Assembly (NCBI RefSeq): GCF_030505395.1
Contig: NZ_CP130044.1
Location: forward strand, 2,527,001-2,591,000
Reading direction: 5' to 3'
From: Asticcacaulis sp. ZE23SCel15
GTDB lineage: Bacteria > Pseudomonadota > Alphaproteobacteria > Caulobacterales > Caulobacteraceae
DNA length: 64,000 bases
A model generated the notes under the pieces. That model saw nothing but the letters and a program-made list of their open reading frames with translations, was not told the origin of the DNA and ran no database searches. The translations under genes and the position numbers were made by a program. Shown here in pieces: positions 10,617 to 18,377 of this stretch (position 1 is the first letter of the stretch; every line of letters starts with the position of its first letter).

Positions 10617-11012
10617 ATGCCTTTGAAACTGTCTCTGAAGCCCGGAGAGAAGTTCGTTTTAAATGGCGCCGTTGTGCAAAACGGGGATCGCCGCTGTTCG
10701 CTGATCCTGCAAAATAAAGCCTCGGTCTTACGTGAAAAAGACATCATGCAGGAGCATGAGGCTACGTCTCCGGCCCGCCATATCTATTTCCCCGTCATGA
10801 TGATGTATCTCGATGAAGCGGGGGCTGACCGTTATTATGATGAATTTCTGCGCCGCATGACCGAGTTCATGGGGGTCGTGTCTCAGGCGGCCGTTCTGGC
10901 GGAATGTGTGACGGTTTCCAAAAGCATTATGGCGCGTGAGTATTACAAGGCCCTGATGGGCTGCCGTAAGCTGGTCGACTTTGAGGATGCACTTTTAGGG
11001 GCTAAAGAGTAA
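10617..11012 (+). CDS. flbT: Flagellin mRNA regulator FlbT
   Basis: A 131-residue protein beginning MPLKLSLKPGEKFVLNGAVVQNG, which is characteristic of FlbT; the LRFKADIM-type segment appears as VLREKDIMQE. In Caulobacter FlbT binds the 5' leader of flagellin mRNA and speeds its decay until the hook is built, so it is a post-transcriptional checkpoint. TAAGGAAAG lies about 6 bases before the ATG. The gene is followed after 4 bases by flaF, with which it works, and then by the flagellin genes it would regulate. The length is normal for the family. Confidence 0.95.
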   Translation: MPLKLSLKPGEKFVLNGAVVQNGDRRCSLILQNKASVLREKDIMQEHEATSPARHIYFPVMMMYLDEAGADRYYDEFLRRMTEFMGVVSQAAVLAECVTVSKSIMAREYYKALMGCRKLVDFEDALLGAKE

Positions 11013-11016
11013 ATAG

Positions 11017-11448
11017 ATGTCACTTCAGGCGTATCAGAGAACGGCCGCACGCGCGGAAGATCCTCGTCAAACCGAATACCGGCTGTTTGGTCAGGTAACG
11101 CGCGCGCTTCTGGAAGCGGAAGCTACCGATACGTCTAATTTTCAGGTTCGCATTCATGCGCTCGACTGGAACCGGCGCATGTGGTCGGTGTTCGGCATGG
11201 ACTGCGCATCGCCGACCAATGGTCTTCCCGAAGCCTTGCGCGCGCAGATTATCTCCCTGTCGATCTGGGTGTCGAAGCACACCTCTCTGGTTATGCGCAA
11301 CAAAGAAGAGATCGCCCCTCTGATTGAGGTCAACCGTATCATTATGCAGGGTCTGATGCCCCAAAGTCAGGCCATGGCTCAGGCGGCGCCGGCCGCTAAT
11401 CCGGCCGATGCGGCCTTTGCCAATCGTGTGCGCGGCTCGTTAGGCTGA
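11017..11448 (+). CDS. flaF: Flagellar biosynthesis regulator FlaF
   Basis: A 143-residue protein with the FlaF opening (MSLQAYQRTAARAEDPRQTEYRLF) and the core LDWNRRMWSVF...ALRAQIISLSIWVSKHT. In Caulobacter FlaF promotes flagellin synthesis and secretion and opposes FlbT. The gap of 4 bases from flbT indicates one transcript. A tail of about 25 Ala-rich residues follows the conserved part. Family and context agree. Confidence 0.94.
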   Translation: MSLQAYQRTAARAEDPRQTEYRLFGQVTRALLEAEATDTSNFQVRIHALDWNRRMWSVFGMDCASPTNGLPEALRAQIISLSIWVSKHTSLVMRNKEEIAPLIEVNRIIMQGLMPQSQAMAQAAPAANPADAAFANRVRGSLG

Positions 11449-11467
11449 TTTAGCCGGGTTCTTGTGC

Positions 11468-11480
11468 GGTTAATATTGCC
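11468..11480. promoter_or_regulatory. Inverted repeat, possible FlbD (ftr) site
   Basis: GGTTAATATTGCC is an imperfect 13-bp palindrome about 125 bases upstream of the sigma-54 promoter of flagellin 1. Two copies of the same type precede flagellin 2. In Caulobacter, FlbD activates sigma-54 flagellar promoters from upstream elements at about this distance. The protein assignment is inference. Confidence 0.5.
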
Positions 11481-11604
11481 TTTAGGATGATTTTGCCTAG
11501 GCATTAAGATTTGAACGGCGGGAGTCATATGATTCTCGCCGTTTTCAATTTAAAAATATCCATAAAATTCAATTGTATAAATAATTAACGACGGCGTCCT
11601 GCGC

Positions 11605-11620
11605 TGGCATCGGCATTGCT
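11605..11620 (+). promoter_or_regulatory. Sigma-54 promoter of flagellin 1
   Basis: TGGCATCGGCATTGCT fits the sigma-54 consensus TGGCACG-N4-TTGC. It has GG at 11606-11607 and GC at 11618-11619, which are the correct 12 bases apart. Transcription would start near 11631, giving a leader of about 70 bases. Flagellin genes of Caulobacter are known sigma-54 targets. Confidence 0.82.
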
Positions 11621-11631
11621 ATGTCTAAGTT

Positions 11632-11662
11632 AAGCCAAAATGGCTTTTCGGCAAAATCGCCG
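11632..11662 (+). promoter_or_regulatory. Leader hairpins of flagellin 1 mRNA
   Basis: The leader holds a 6-bp hairpin AAGCCA-AAA-TGGCTT (11632-11646) with an AAA loop and the core CAAAATG. A weaker one follows, CGGC-AAAATC-GCCG (11649-11662). Similar CAAAATG-core hairpins occur in the leader of flagellin 2. FlbT is known to act on flagellin leaders, so these are candidate binding sites. Confidence 0.5.
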
Positions 11663-11698
11663 CGCAAAATCCCCGACCAGAATGGAAAGGAACACCCG

Positions 11699-12532
11699 AT
11701 GTCTAACGTATCGGTCAATACCAACGTGGGCGCAATGATCGCGCTCCAAAACCTGAACAGAACGAATAAGGATCTTTCGGAAACCCAGAACCGCATTAAT
11801 ACCGGCCTGAAGGTCGCCAGCGCGAAGGACAATGGTGCGGTCTATGCGATTGCTCAAAGTCAGCGCGCCGACGTCGCAGCGCTCGGAGCGGTTTCAGACT
11901 CGCTTAACCGTGCTATGTCCGCTGTGGATGTGGCTATGGCGGCGGGTGAGGGGATTTCGGATATCCTTACCCAAATGAAGGAGTTAGCTCTATCAGCTTC
12001 GGATACCGGTCTTGATACGGTCAGCCGTGACGCCCTGAAGGAAGATTTTCAGTCGTTGCGTGACCAGATTAAGAAGACGATTTCGAATGCGGTCTTCAAT
12101 GGCATCAATCTGATCGAGGCGGGCGCTGACGGTATCAATGCGTTGGCTTCGGCAGATGGGGTAAACAAGCTGACGGTCGCGGCGCAGGATCTTTCCCTTG
12201 GTGGAACTATTCTATCTCTGGCGTCAGATGCGACCTTCTCGACGGCTTCGTCGGCGAGTGGTTTGCTGTCCACCCTGGATAGCTCCGTTAAGAACGTATC
12301 CCTGGCGCTCGCGCGTCTGGGGACATCGTCAAAGTCTCTGGAGGCTCATTCTACGTTCGTTTCAAAACTTGTCGATTCCATGGAAGCGGGTATCGGAAAC
12401 CTCGTGGATGCCGACATGGCCAAGGAAAGCGCAAAACTCACCGCGCTGCAAACCAAGCAGCAACTGGGTATACAGGCTCTTTCTATTGCCAATCAGGCGC
12501 CACAGACGATCCTCAGCCTGTTCCAGGGCTAA
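11699..12532 (+). CDS. Flagellin 1
   Basis: A 277-residue flagellin, exported by the flagellar type III system and polymerised in the filament. The D0/D1 ends are clear: NTNVGAMIALQNLNRTN at the N-terminus and MAKESAKLTALQTKQQLGIQALSIANQ before the end. The middle is short, with no D2/D3 insertion, as in Caulobacter flagellins. The start at 11699 is chosen because GGAAAGGA precedes it and the flagellin fold begins there; the frame is open from 11621, but that part would lie in the leader. It is driven by its own sigma-54 promoter and ends in a strong hairpin terminator. Confidence 0.95.
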   Translation: MSNVSVNTNVGAMIALQNLNRTNKDLSETQNRINTGLKVASAKDNGAVYAIAQSQRADVAALGAVSDSLNRAMSAVDVAMAAGEGISDILTQMKELALSASDTGLDTVSRDALKEDFQSLRDQIKKTISNAVFNGINLIEAGADGINALASADGVNKLTVAAQDLSLGGTILSLASDATFSTASSASGLLSTLDSSVKNVSLALARLGTSSKSLEAHSTFVSKLVDSMEAGIGNLVDADMAKESAKLTALQTKQQLGIQALSIANQAPQTILSLFQG

Positions 12533-12540
12533 TCGCATTG

Positions 12541-12583
12541 GCCGGAGCGGGGCGGCACTTGCCGTCTCCTCCGGCAGCCTTTT
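12541..12583 (+). terminator. Intrinsic terminator after flagellin 1
   Basis: The outer stem GCCGGAG/CTCCGGC encloses a second stem CGGC-ACTT-GCCG, followed by AGCCTTTT. It separates flagellin 1 from the independently promoted flagellin 2. Confidence 0.7.
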
Positions 12584-12607
12584 CAGGTGGCATATTTTGC
12601 CGCTCTG

Positions 12608-12620
12608 GGTAAATATTGCC
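12608..12620. promoter_or_regulatory. Inverted repeat, possible FlbD (ftr) site
   Basis: GGTAAATATTGCC is an imperfect 13-bp palindrome about 110 bases upstream of the sigma-54 promoter of flagellin 2. It differs from the site before flagellin 1 at one position. Confidence 0.52.
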
Positions 12621-12639
12621 TATTCGCCAGGTTTTAACC

Positions 12640-12652
12640 GGCAAAAATTACC
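12640..12652. promoter_or_regulatory. Second inverted repeat before flagellin 2
   Basis: GGCAAAAATTACC has the same GGYWA-N3-WTTRCC plan as the repeat at 12608-12620 and starts 32 bases after it, about three helical turns. Paired sites at this spacing would suit an enhancer-binding activator such as FlbD. Confidence 0.5.
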
Positions 12653-12728
12653 ACTAAAATGTATAATTAACAAAGCTATAACGCTTATATTTCATAGGTT
12701 TGCGTAAGTTTTCTTCCTTCGCGGCCTT

Positions 12729-12744
12729 TGGCGCGGCCTTTGCA
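12729..12744 (+). promoter_or_regulatory. Sigma-54 promoter of flagellin 2
   Basis: TGGCGCGGCCTTTGCA matches TGGCACG-N4-TTGCA with one difference. GG at 12730-12731 and GC at 12742-12743 are 12 bases apart. The predicted start is near 12755, giving a leader of about 62 bases. Confidence 0.82.
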
Positions 12745-12756
12745 TCCTTCAGCTCA

Positions 12757-12788
12757 GGCAAAATGCCGCCAGCAGACAAAATGTCGCT
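12757..12788 (+). promoter_or_regulatory. Leader hairpins of flagellin 2 mRNA
   Basis: Two hairpins stand in tandem. GGCA-AAA-TGCC is at 12757-12767. GACA-AAA-TGTC is at 12775-12785 and is extended by AGC/GCT around a bulged A to 12771-12788. Both share the loop core CAAAATG with the first hairpin of the flagellin 1 leader. They are candidate FlbT target structures; this is inference. Confidence 0.52.
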
Positions 12789-12816
12789 GGTTACATCTAT
12801 TAGAAGGAATAGAATC

Positions 12817-13647
12817 ATGGCGCTCAATAGCGTTAACACGAACGTCGGTGCAGCAATTGCTCTGCAAAACCTCAACAAAACCAATTCGCAACTTGCCACC
12901 ACTCAGGAGCGTATCAATACGGGCCTGAAAGTCGGTTCGGCCAAGGACAACGGCGCTATCTTTGCTATCGCGCAAAGCCAGCGTTCGGAAGTCAGCGCGC
13001 TGAACGCTGTTTCGGAATTGCTGTCACGCGGCCAATCGGTCGTTGACGTGTCCATGGCAGCCGGTGAATTGGTTTCCGACATGCTTACGCAGTTGAAGGA
13101 AAAGGCTCTGGCGGCTTCGGACACCGGCCTTGACACCACCAGCCGCGACGCTCTGAAGGAAGACTTTGCGTCTATCCGCGATCAGATCAAAAAAACCCTC
13201 ACTAACGCCACTTTCAACGGGATCAACTTGGTTGATGGTTCGGATGCCGACATTAAGGCTCTGGCTAACGCCAGCGGTTCGAGCACGTTGACGGTTTCTG
13301 GTCAGAACATGTCTTTGGGCGGTTCTGTCATCACCTTGGCAACGAACGCTACCTTCGCTACGGCGTCGTCAGCGGGTGCCCTGCTGGCAACGATTGATGC
13401 GTCTATCAAGAACGTGTCGACCTCTCTGTCGAAGCTGGGTACATCGTCCAAGGCGCTTGAAAACCATGCAGGCTTCGTTTCGAAGCTTCAGGATGCCATG
13501 GAAGCCGGTATTGGTAACCTTGTCGATGCCGACATGGCTAAGGAAAGTGCTAAACTGCAAGCTCTGCAAACCAAGCAGCAGCTCGGCATTCAGGCGCTCT
13601 CGATCGCCAACCAGTCGACTTCGACTGTTTTGAGCTTGTTCCGTTAA
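12817..13647 (+). CDS. Flagellin 2
   Basis: A 276-residue flagellin with the same short architecture as flagellin 1. The N-terminus reads NSVNTNVGAAIALQNLNKTNS and the C-terminus MAKESAKLQALQTKQQLGIQA...STVLSLFR. The start at 12817 has AGAAGGAAT about 6 bases upstream; the open frame from 12700 is leader. It is very similar to flagellin 1 across the D0/D1 ends, so the pair is a recent duplication or under strong common selection. Its own sigma-54 promoter allows separate timing. Ser/Thr-rich central residues are the likely glycosylation region, given the FlmG-like genes. Confidence 0.95.
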   Translation: MALNSVNTNVGAAIALQNLNKTNSQLATTQERINTGLKVGSAKDNGAIFAIAQSQRSEVSALNAVSELLSRGQSVVDVSMAAGELVSDMLTQLKEKALAASDTGLDTTSRDALKEDFASIRDQIKKTLTNATFNGINLVDGSDADIKALANASGSSTLTVSGQNMSLGGSVITLATNATFATASSAGALLATIDASIKNVSTSLSKLGTSSKALENHAGFVSKLQDAMEAGIGNLVDADMAKESAKLQALQTKQQLGIQALSIANQSTSTVLSLFR

Positions 13648-13656
13648 TTCGGAAGG

Positions 13657-13690
13657 GGAGGCGGGGCCTGAAATCCCGCCTTCCTCTCTC
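13657..13690 (+). terminator. Possible terminator after flagellin 2
   Basis: A GC-rich stem (GGAGGCGGG with CCCGCCTTCC, one bulge) with a loop of about 9 bases is followed by TCTCTC and no true T-run. It may be a weak terminator or a processing structure. Confidence 0.4.
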
Positions 13691-13782
13691 ATTCAGGCCG
13701 CGGAACGCGCGGTCCAATCAGCAGAGGGCGTTTCACTCAGTTCCGTCGTTTTCGGGCCTCCCAAAGTGAAGCGTAGCAGGAG

Positions 13783-14130
13783 ATGATCAATAATGTATCA
13801 GGCGTACCTCAGGTTTCAGACGTAACTCCCGTCAAAGTTGTTCCTGATGTAGCCAGGGAAATGCCGCAGACTGTGCTGGCCAGTGCCGGCAAGAGTGCTG
13901 CGGATAACAAGGGCTCTTCTAAGGAATCCAAAAGTGATTCCATGGCCAAGCCTTTGGCCTATCAATTGAAGCTCGTGGTCGATGTCGATCCCGATACGGG
14001 CGATTTTGTCTATAAAGCCATTAATCGTCTGACCGGGCAGGTCGTAAGTCAGTTGCCGCGTAAAGAATTATTAGACATGAAAAACGACGCGAACTACCGC
14101 ACAGGTTCTGTAATAAAAACAGATGTTTAA
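13783..14130 (+). CDS. FlaG-like flagellar protein
   Basis: A 115-residue protein. The first half is low-complexity (Lys/Ser-rich near residues 45-58). The second half reads LAYQLKLVVDVDPDTGDFVYKAINRLTGQVVSQLPRKELL, the pattern of the FlaG superfamily found beside flagellin genes, which affects filament length in other bacteria. It sits between flagellins 2 and 3. The AGGAG directly abuts the ATG with no spacer, and an in-frame TAG lies three codons upstream, so no better start exists. The family call is moderate; the flagellar role rests on the context. Confidence 0.68.
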   Translation: MINNVSGVPQVSDVTPVKVVPDVAREMPQTVLASAGKSAADNKGSSKESKSDSMAKPLAYQLKLVVDVDPDTGDFVYKAINRLTGQVVSQLPRKELLDMKNDANYRTGSVIKTDV

Positions 14131-14199
14131 GTAAAACACTTAAGCGTCATTATCGGGTGTTTTTTACCGTACGCTGACTGGCGTGCGGATAAAGTCGTT

Positions 14200-14213
14200 G
14201 GTTAATATTAACC
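14200..14213. promoter_or_regulatory. Perfect 14-bp palindrome before flagellin 3
   Basis: GGTTAATATTAACC reads the same on both strands and lies 117 bases upstream of the flagellin 3 ATG. It resembles the repeats upstream of flagellins 1 and 2 but has one more base in the centre. No sigma-54 promoter follows it. Confidence 0.45.
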
Positions 14214-14329
14214 TTTTGCTTACCATAATTAATAAGACTGTGAGTCGCGCCGATTCCCTGTGCCGAAAATACCGGCATATTAGGGTTCAGGTATTGGATC
14301 ACGGAGCGCAGAATTATGGAGGTTAGGTC

Positions 14330-15166
14330 ATGACGGTCAGTGTGCATACGAATAAGTCTGCCATGATCGCGTTGCAGAATCTGAACAACACGACGAGTAA
14401 TCTCAACGGGGTTCAGAACCGGATTTCTACCGGGTTAAATGTCAACAGCGCCAAGGATAATGCCTCAGTCTACGCCATCGCTCAGGGGCAGCGCGCGGAC
14501 GTCAGTTCGCTGGCGGCGGTAACCTCCAGCCTTAACCGGGCAGCCTCGATTTCAGATGTGTCTCTGGCGGCTGGTGAAACGGTTTCCGATCTGCTGGTTG
14601 AGTTGCGCGAAAAGGTCGTTTCGGCCATGGACCCGTCGATTGATACGGCGTCGCGCAATGCATTGAACTCCGACTTCCGTGCGTTGCTGAACCAGATCAA
14701 GCAGACGACCACTAGCGCCAATTTCGATGGTGCCAATATACTTGACGGCAGCCTGCCAAACGGTATTCAGTTCATTGCTGATGCGGACGCGACCTCGAAT
14801 ATTACGTTGTCGACGCGCGATTTGTCGCTTGGCGGCACAACGATTACCTTGACGTCCGGATCGACAATAATGAGCGCGACTGTTGCATCTGGAATGCTGG
14901 TCAGGCTTGATACCTCCATACAGAATGTTAACGCTGCTCTGGGTGCGCTGGGGTCGCAAGCCAAACAAATCGATGGCCATCTGAGTTTTGTGTCAAAGCT
15001 GACGGACTCATTGAATTCGGGTATCGGCAATCTTGTTGATGCCGATATGGCCAAGGAGAGCGCCAAGCTTCAGGCCTTGCAGGTTCAGCAGCAGTTGGGA
15101 ACGCAGGCGCTGTCGATCGCCAACTCTGGCCCGCAGGTGATTTTGAGTCTGTTCCAGGGCGGCTAA
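14330..15166 (+). CDS. Flagellin 3
   Basis: A 278-residue flagellin, more divergent than the other two. It begins MTVSVHTNKSAMIALQNLNNT and ends KLQALQVQQQLGTQALSIANSGPQV. GGAGG lies 7 bases before the ATG. No sigma-54 promoter is visible upstream, so it is probably controlled differently or read from flaG. In Caulobacter the divergent FljJ-type flagellin is built in next to the hook, and this gene may play that part; this is inference. A strong terminator follows. Confidence 0.93.
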   Translation: MTVSVHTNKSAMIALQNLNNTTSNLNGVQNRISTGLNVNSAKDNASVYAIAQGQRADVSSLAAVTSSLNRAASISDVSLAAGETVSDLLVELREKVVSAMDPSIDTASRNALNSDFRALLNQIKQTTTSANFDGANILDGSLPNGIQFIADADATSNITLSTRDLSLGGTTITLTSGSTIMSATVASGMLVRLDTSIQNVNAALGALGSQAKQIDGHLSFVSKLTDSLNSGIGNLVDADMAKESAKLQALQVQQQLGTQALSIANSGPQVILSLFQGG

Positions 15167-15191
15167 ACTGCCGAATAATCTGTATCTTTAT

Positions 15192-15225
15192 ACCGGCCAA
15201 ACACGCTTTGGCCGGTTTTATTTTG
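15192..15225 (+). terminator. Intrinsic terminator after flagellin 3
   Basis: A perfect 10-bp stem ACCGGCCAAA/TTTGGCCGGT with a 5-base loop (CACGC) runs into TTTATTTT. Confidence 0.9.
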
Positions 15226-15321
15226 CTTATTTTCAATGGAAATGGCGCAAACGTTTACGAATCTTAAGCTTTGTTCGGGCATCCTCGAAATTCGTAATTG
15301 TGCCTCAAGGATTGAGCTCTC

Positions 15322-18228
15322 GTGATCGGACTGGATGCCAGCTTTTTGCAAAGCTACTATAACGCCAAAGCTGGCGTTAATAGCGGTGTGTCTTCGCTCA
15401 CGAATGCATCAACCGCGACGAATTCTCCGACCGGAACCACCAAGGCCCCAAGCGCGCCTTGGGAAACCAAATCCGGTGCGGCCAGTTCTGACGAACTGGT
15501 GCGCAAGGTTATGGCCGGTTCCAAATTCATCAAGGAAGGCAATGTCTCGCTTGATCTGGCCGGGGCGTCGCAGGACTATAAAAAGCTGTTTACCCTGTAT
15601 CAGGGGTTGAACACCCTGATGGGCATCGCCAATAAGGCGCAGGAAAATACCACGACCTCGACCGTCATGCGTACCTTACAGCGCCTGTTCACCAGCGGCA
15701 TGTCTGAAATTCAGGACTATGTCTCGGATGCCGAACTGGACCACGTTAGCCTGGTGCAGGGCGCGCTGACGGAAAAACTGAAGAGCACAACCGGCGTGGC
15801 GCGCACCGATACCACCTATGTGGCTAAGGATATCCATAAGGGCTCCGCGACGTCATCGGTCAAGGCGTTTGAAGGCGACGTGAAATTCAACATCGCCATC
15901 AACCCGCCCAGTGCCGGTCTTTATACCCCTAAGAATGTTGAGATTGACCTCTCGGAAATGGGCACGACGAACCGCTCCATGGGCAATGTCGTCAATTTCA
16001 TCAATTCCAAGCTCAAAGATGCCGGAGCCACCACCCGTTTCACGGTCGAGCGTACACCGGCCAAGGCGGAGACCATCAAGGTCGGTGAAAAGGAAGTCAC
16101 AGTTAATAAAGGCCTTGATACCTTTTCGCTTAAGGTGCAGGGCACGACGACCGAACTGATCAAGTTTTCGGCGGCCCAGATGTCGGATTCGGTTTATGTG
16201 GTTCAAACCACAGGCGATACCGACAATGATGATAAGGATAAACCCGAAACTCTGGATGATCTGTCGACCCAGCTTGTCAAGTTTCAGGCCGATATTTCGG
16301 GTACAAACCCATCGACCGCGACCGCGGGCGTGACCGACACCTACTGGTCCGAAGGGCGGACCGGGCAGGCGGTGCTGGAAGAAAACATCACCAATGTTCG
16401 CCAGACCGTATCGGGGGCAGATGGCTCGGTCTACGTGCTGGCCGATGTGGATGGTGAAGTTGACGGGCAGGGCATCAAGGGTACCAAGGATGTCGCCCTG
16501 ATCAAATACGACTCCGCCGGTAAGATGCTTTACACGCGCACTTTAGGGGCTGCTGATCAGGCATCGGGGCTTGCCATGACGGTAAGCGCGGATGGCAAGG
16601 TAGCGATTGCCGGATCGGTGACGGGCGAACTGGGGGTTCAAACCACCAAGACCTTTACCAGTGCAGACGGTAAAACCTATACGACCTCCACCTATGAGAC
16701 GACCAAAGGCTATAACGAAAGCATCTCAGATAGTTTCGTCACGGTTTTTGATGCGGCGGGTGATGAGCTATGGACTCAGCGCCGCGGCTCAATCGGGATG
16801 GACGAAGCCCTGTCGGTATCCTTTGGCACGGACGGTTCGGTCTATGTCGGCGGGCGCGCGCAGGGCACTATGAGCGGCGCGACTGATGCCGCAGCCACAG
16901 CGCAGGGCGTCACCAGCGCCGGGGGCTGGGATGCCTATGTCATGAAATTTTCGGCCACCGGTGGCTATCAGTCAACGACCCAGTTCGGCACCAGCGCCAC
17001 CGACGCGGCGAATGCCATGACGGTTGATGGCAATACGCTGTATGTGGCCGCTAACGAAAACGGCAACGCGGTGCTTAGGTCATATGACCTTACGTCGGGC
17101 AAGCCGGTGCTGTCTGAAACGCGCGATCTGGGTAATCTGGGCGGCGGTTCGATCAGTTCGGTTTCGGTTTATGACGGCAAGGTCTATCTGGGCGGCAGCG
17201 CCAATCAGAGTGCGACGGCGACGGGTGCGAATACAAAACTTATGGACGGCGTGAGTGCAGGTCATGCCTATACCGGCGGACAGGATGCCTTTGCCTTGTC
17301 GGTAAGTACGGATCTGGGCGATACGTCGGCGGATGCGGTGTCGTTTTACGGTTCTACCGAAAGCGAAGCCAACGCGAAAGTGACCTTCAGCGACGGCAAG
17401 GCCTGGATTGCCTTCCAGACCAAGGGTGCAGTCGACGGCACCACCAAGATTGGCGAAAAAGACGTCGTGCTGGCGCGCGTGGATGTTGAAAGCGGTGATG
17501 TCGAATGGCAGACCCGCTATACCGGCAAAAACGGTGAGGTTAATCCCAACGCGATTGCCATTTCCAAGAATTCATCAAGCGTGCTTGATAAGCTGGGTTT
17601 GCCGACCGGGACCTTGCAGTACAAGGATTCGTCCAGCCTGGTGGCCAACACCACGGCCCGGCCGGGCGATGAGTTCTATGTACGCGACCCTAAGACCGGC
17701 ACTAAGAAAAAGATCGTGATCGAGGCCAAGGACACGCTGGAAACCCTGGCGACCAAGATCAACCGTGCCGCCGGCTACAAGATGGATGTCAAGGTTACCA
17801 AGGTGACGGGCAAACCAGAATCCATCCTGACCATCACGCCTAAATTTGGCAATGCCGAGATCGAAATCGTGCGCGGAACCGAAGGCAAGGATGCGCTCGA
17901 CAGCCTTGGCCTGAGTGAAGGTCTGGTCACGAACGCGGCCTCACAAACCTCATCAGAAGCCAGCAAGCAGTCGGGTAAGGACGTCAAGATGTTCGGCCTT
18001 AACCTTGATAGTAATCTCAATATTTCTGATGAAGATACCATCGACGCGGTCAAAAAGGTGCTTGAAGACGCTATGAAAAACGTCCGCAGCGCCTATCGTT
18101 ACCTGCGTTATGGCAACTCGTCCGAAGAAGCCGATAAAAAAGGCAAGACCGGCGGGGCCGTTCCAGCGTACCTGACCAAGCAACTGGCCAACTATCAGGA
18201 CGCACTGAACCGCCTTTCCGGCGGATAG
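15322..18228 (+). CDS. flaEY: FlaEY-like flagellar filament protein
   Basis: A 968-residue protein starting at GTG (15322) with AAGGA about 10 bases upstream. Residues about 1-330 are helical and Ser/Thr-rich with a flagellin-IN-like segment (KVQGTTTELIKFSAAQMSDS). Residues about 345-740 form a beta-propeller of SBBP type (repeats such as VYVLADVDGEVDG, VYVGGRAQGTMSG and VYLGGSANQSATA). A second flagellin-IN/FliD-like segment (TLETLATKINRAAGY...LGLSEG) stands at about 790-870, before a helical end. Size and position fit Caulobacter FlaEY, needed for normal filament assembly. No signal peptide is seen, so export by the flagellar system or a cytoplasmic role are both possible. The name is from memory of that family. 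Confidence 0.65.
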   Translation: MIGLDASFLQSYYNAKAGVNSGVSSLTNASTATNSPTGTTKAPSAPWETKSGAASSDELVRKVMAGSKFIKEGNVSLDLAGASQDYKKLFTLYQGLNTLMGIANKAQENTTTSTVMRTLQRLFTSGMSEIQDYVSDAELDHVSLVQGALTEKLKSTTGVARTDTTYVAKDIHKGSATSSVKAFEGDVKFNIAINPPSAGLYTPKNVEIDLSEMGTTNRSMGNVVNFINSKLKDAGATTRFTVERTPAKAETIKVGEKEVTVNKGLDTFSLKVQGTTTELIKFSAAQMSDSVYVVQTTGDTDNDDKDKPETLDDLSTQLVKFQADISGTNPSTATAGVTDTYWSEGRTGQAVLEENITNVRQTVSGADGSVYVLADVDGEVDGQGIKGTKDVALIKYDSAGKMLYTRTLGAADQASGLAMTVSADGKVAIAGSVTGELGVQTTKTFTSADGKTYTTSTYETTKGYNESISDSFVTVFDAAGDELWTQRRGSIGMDEALSVSFGTDGSVYVGGRAQGTMSGATDAAATAQGVTSAGGWDAYVMKFSATGGYQSTTQFGTSATDAANAMTVDGNTLYVAANENGNAVLRSYDLTSGKPVLSETRDLGNLGGGSISSVSVYDGKVYLGGSANQSATATGANTKLMDGVSAGHAYTGGQDAFALSVSTDLGDTSADAVSFYGSTESEANAKVTFSDGKAWIAFQTKGAVDGTTKIGEKDVVLARVDVESGDVEWQTRYTGKNGEVNPNAIAISKNSSSVLDKLGLPTGTLQYKDSSSLVANTTARPGDEFYVRDPKTGTKKKIVIEAKDTLETLATKINRAAGYKMDVKVTKVTGKPESILTITPKFGNAEIEIVRGTEGKDALDSLGLSEGLVTNAASQTSSEASKQSGKDVKMFGLNLDSNLNISDEDTIDAVKKVLEDAMKNVRSAYRYLRYGNSSEEADKKGKTGGAVPAYLTKQLANYQDALNRLSGG

Positions 18229-18377
18229 ATTTCGCGCGGCCGTACAAATATCACATCACCGCATTAACCTAAAAACGCTTCACACCTTGGCGATTGCGCT
18301 TTAGTGTGCGCGATAATTATTGGTGTAGCTTAACCTTTGGCCGAAAAAAGGCCTTTAAGGTGGGGGAAGAAGGTTTC

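Noticed and set aside
11621..11698. Longer N-terminus for flagellin 1
   Set aside because: It would begin at the sigma-54 promoter, before the predicted transcription start, and flagellins begin at the NTNVGAM-type segment with the clear ribosome-binding site at 11699.
12584..12600. TGGCATATTTTGCC as a sigma-54 promoter of flagellin 2
   Set aside because: GG and GC are 10 bases apart and not 12; the correctly spaced site at 12729-12744 is better.
14180..14196. TGGCGTGCGGATAAAG as a sigma-54 promoter of flagellin 3
   Set aside because: The -24 half fits, but there is no GC at -12.
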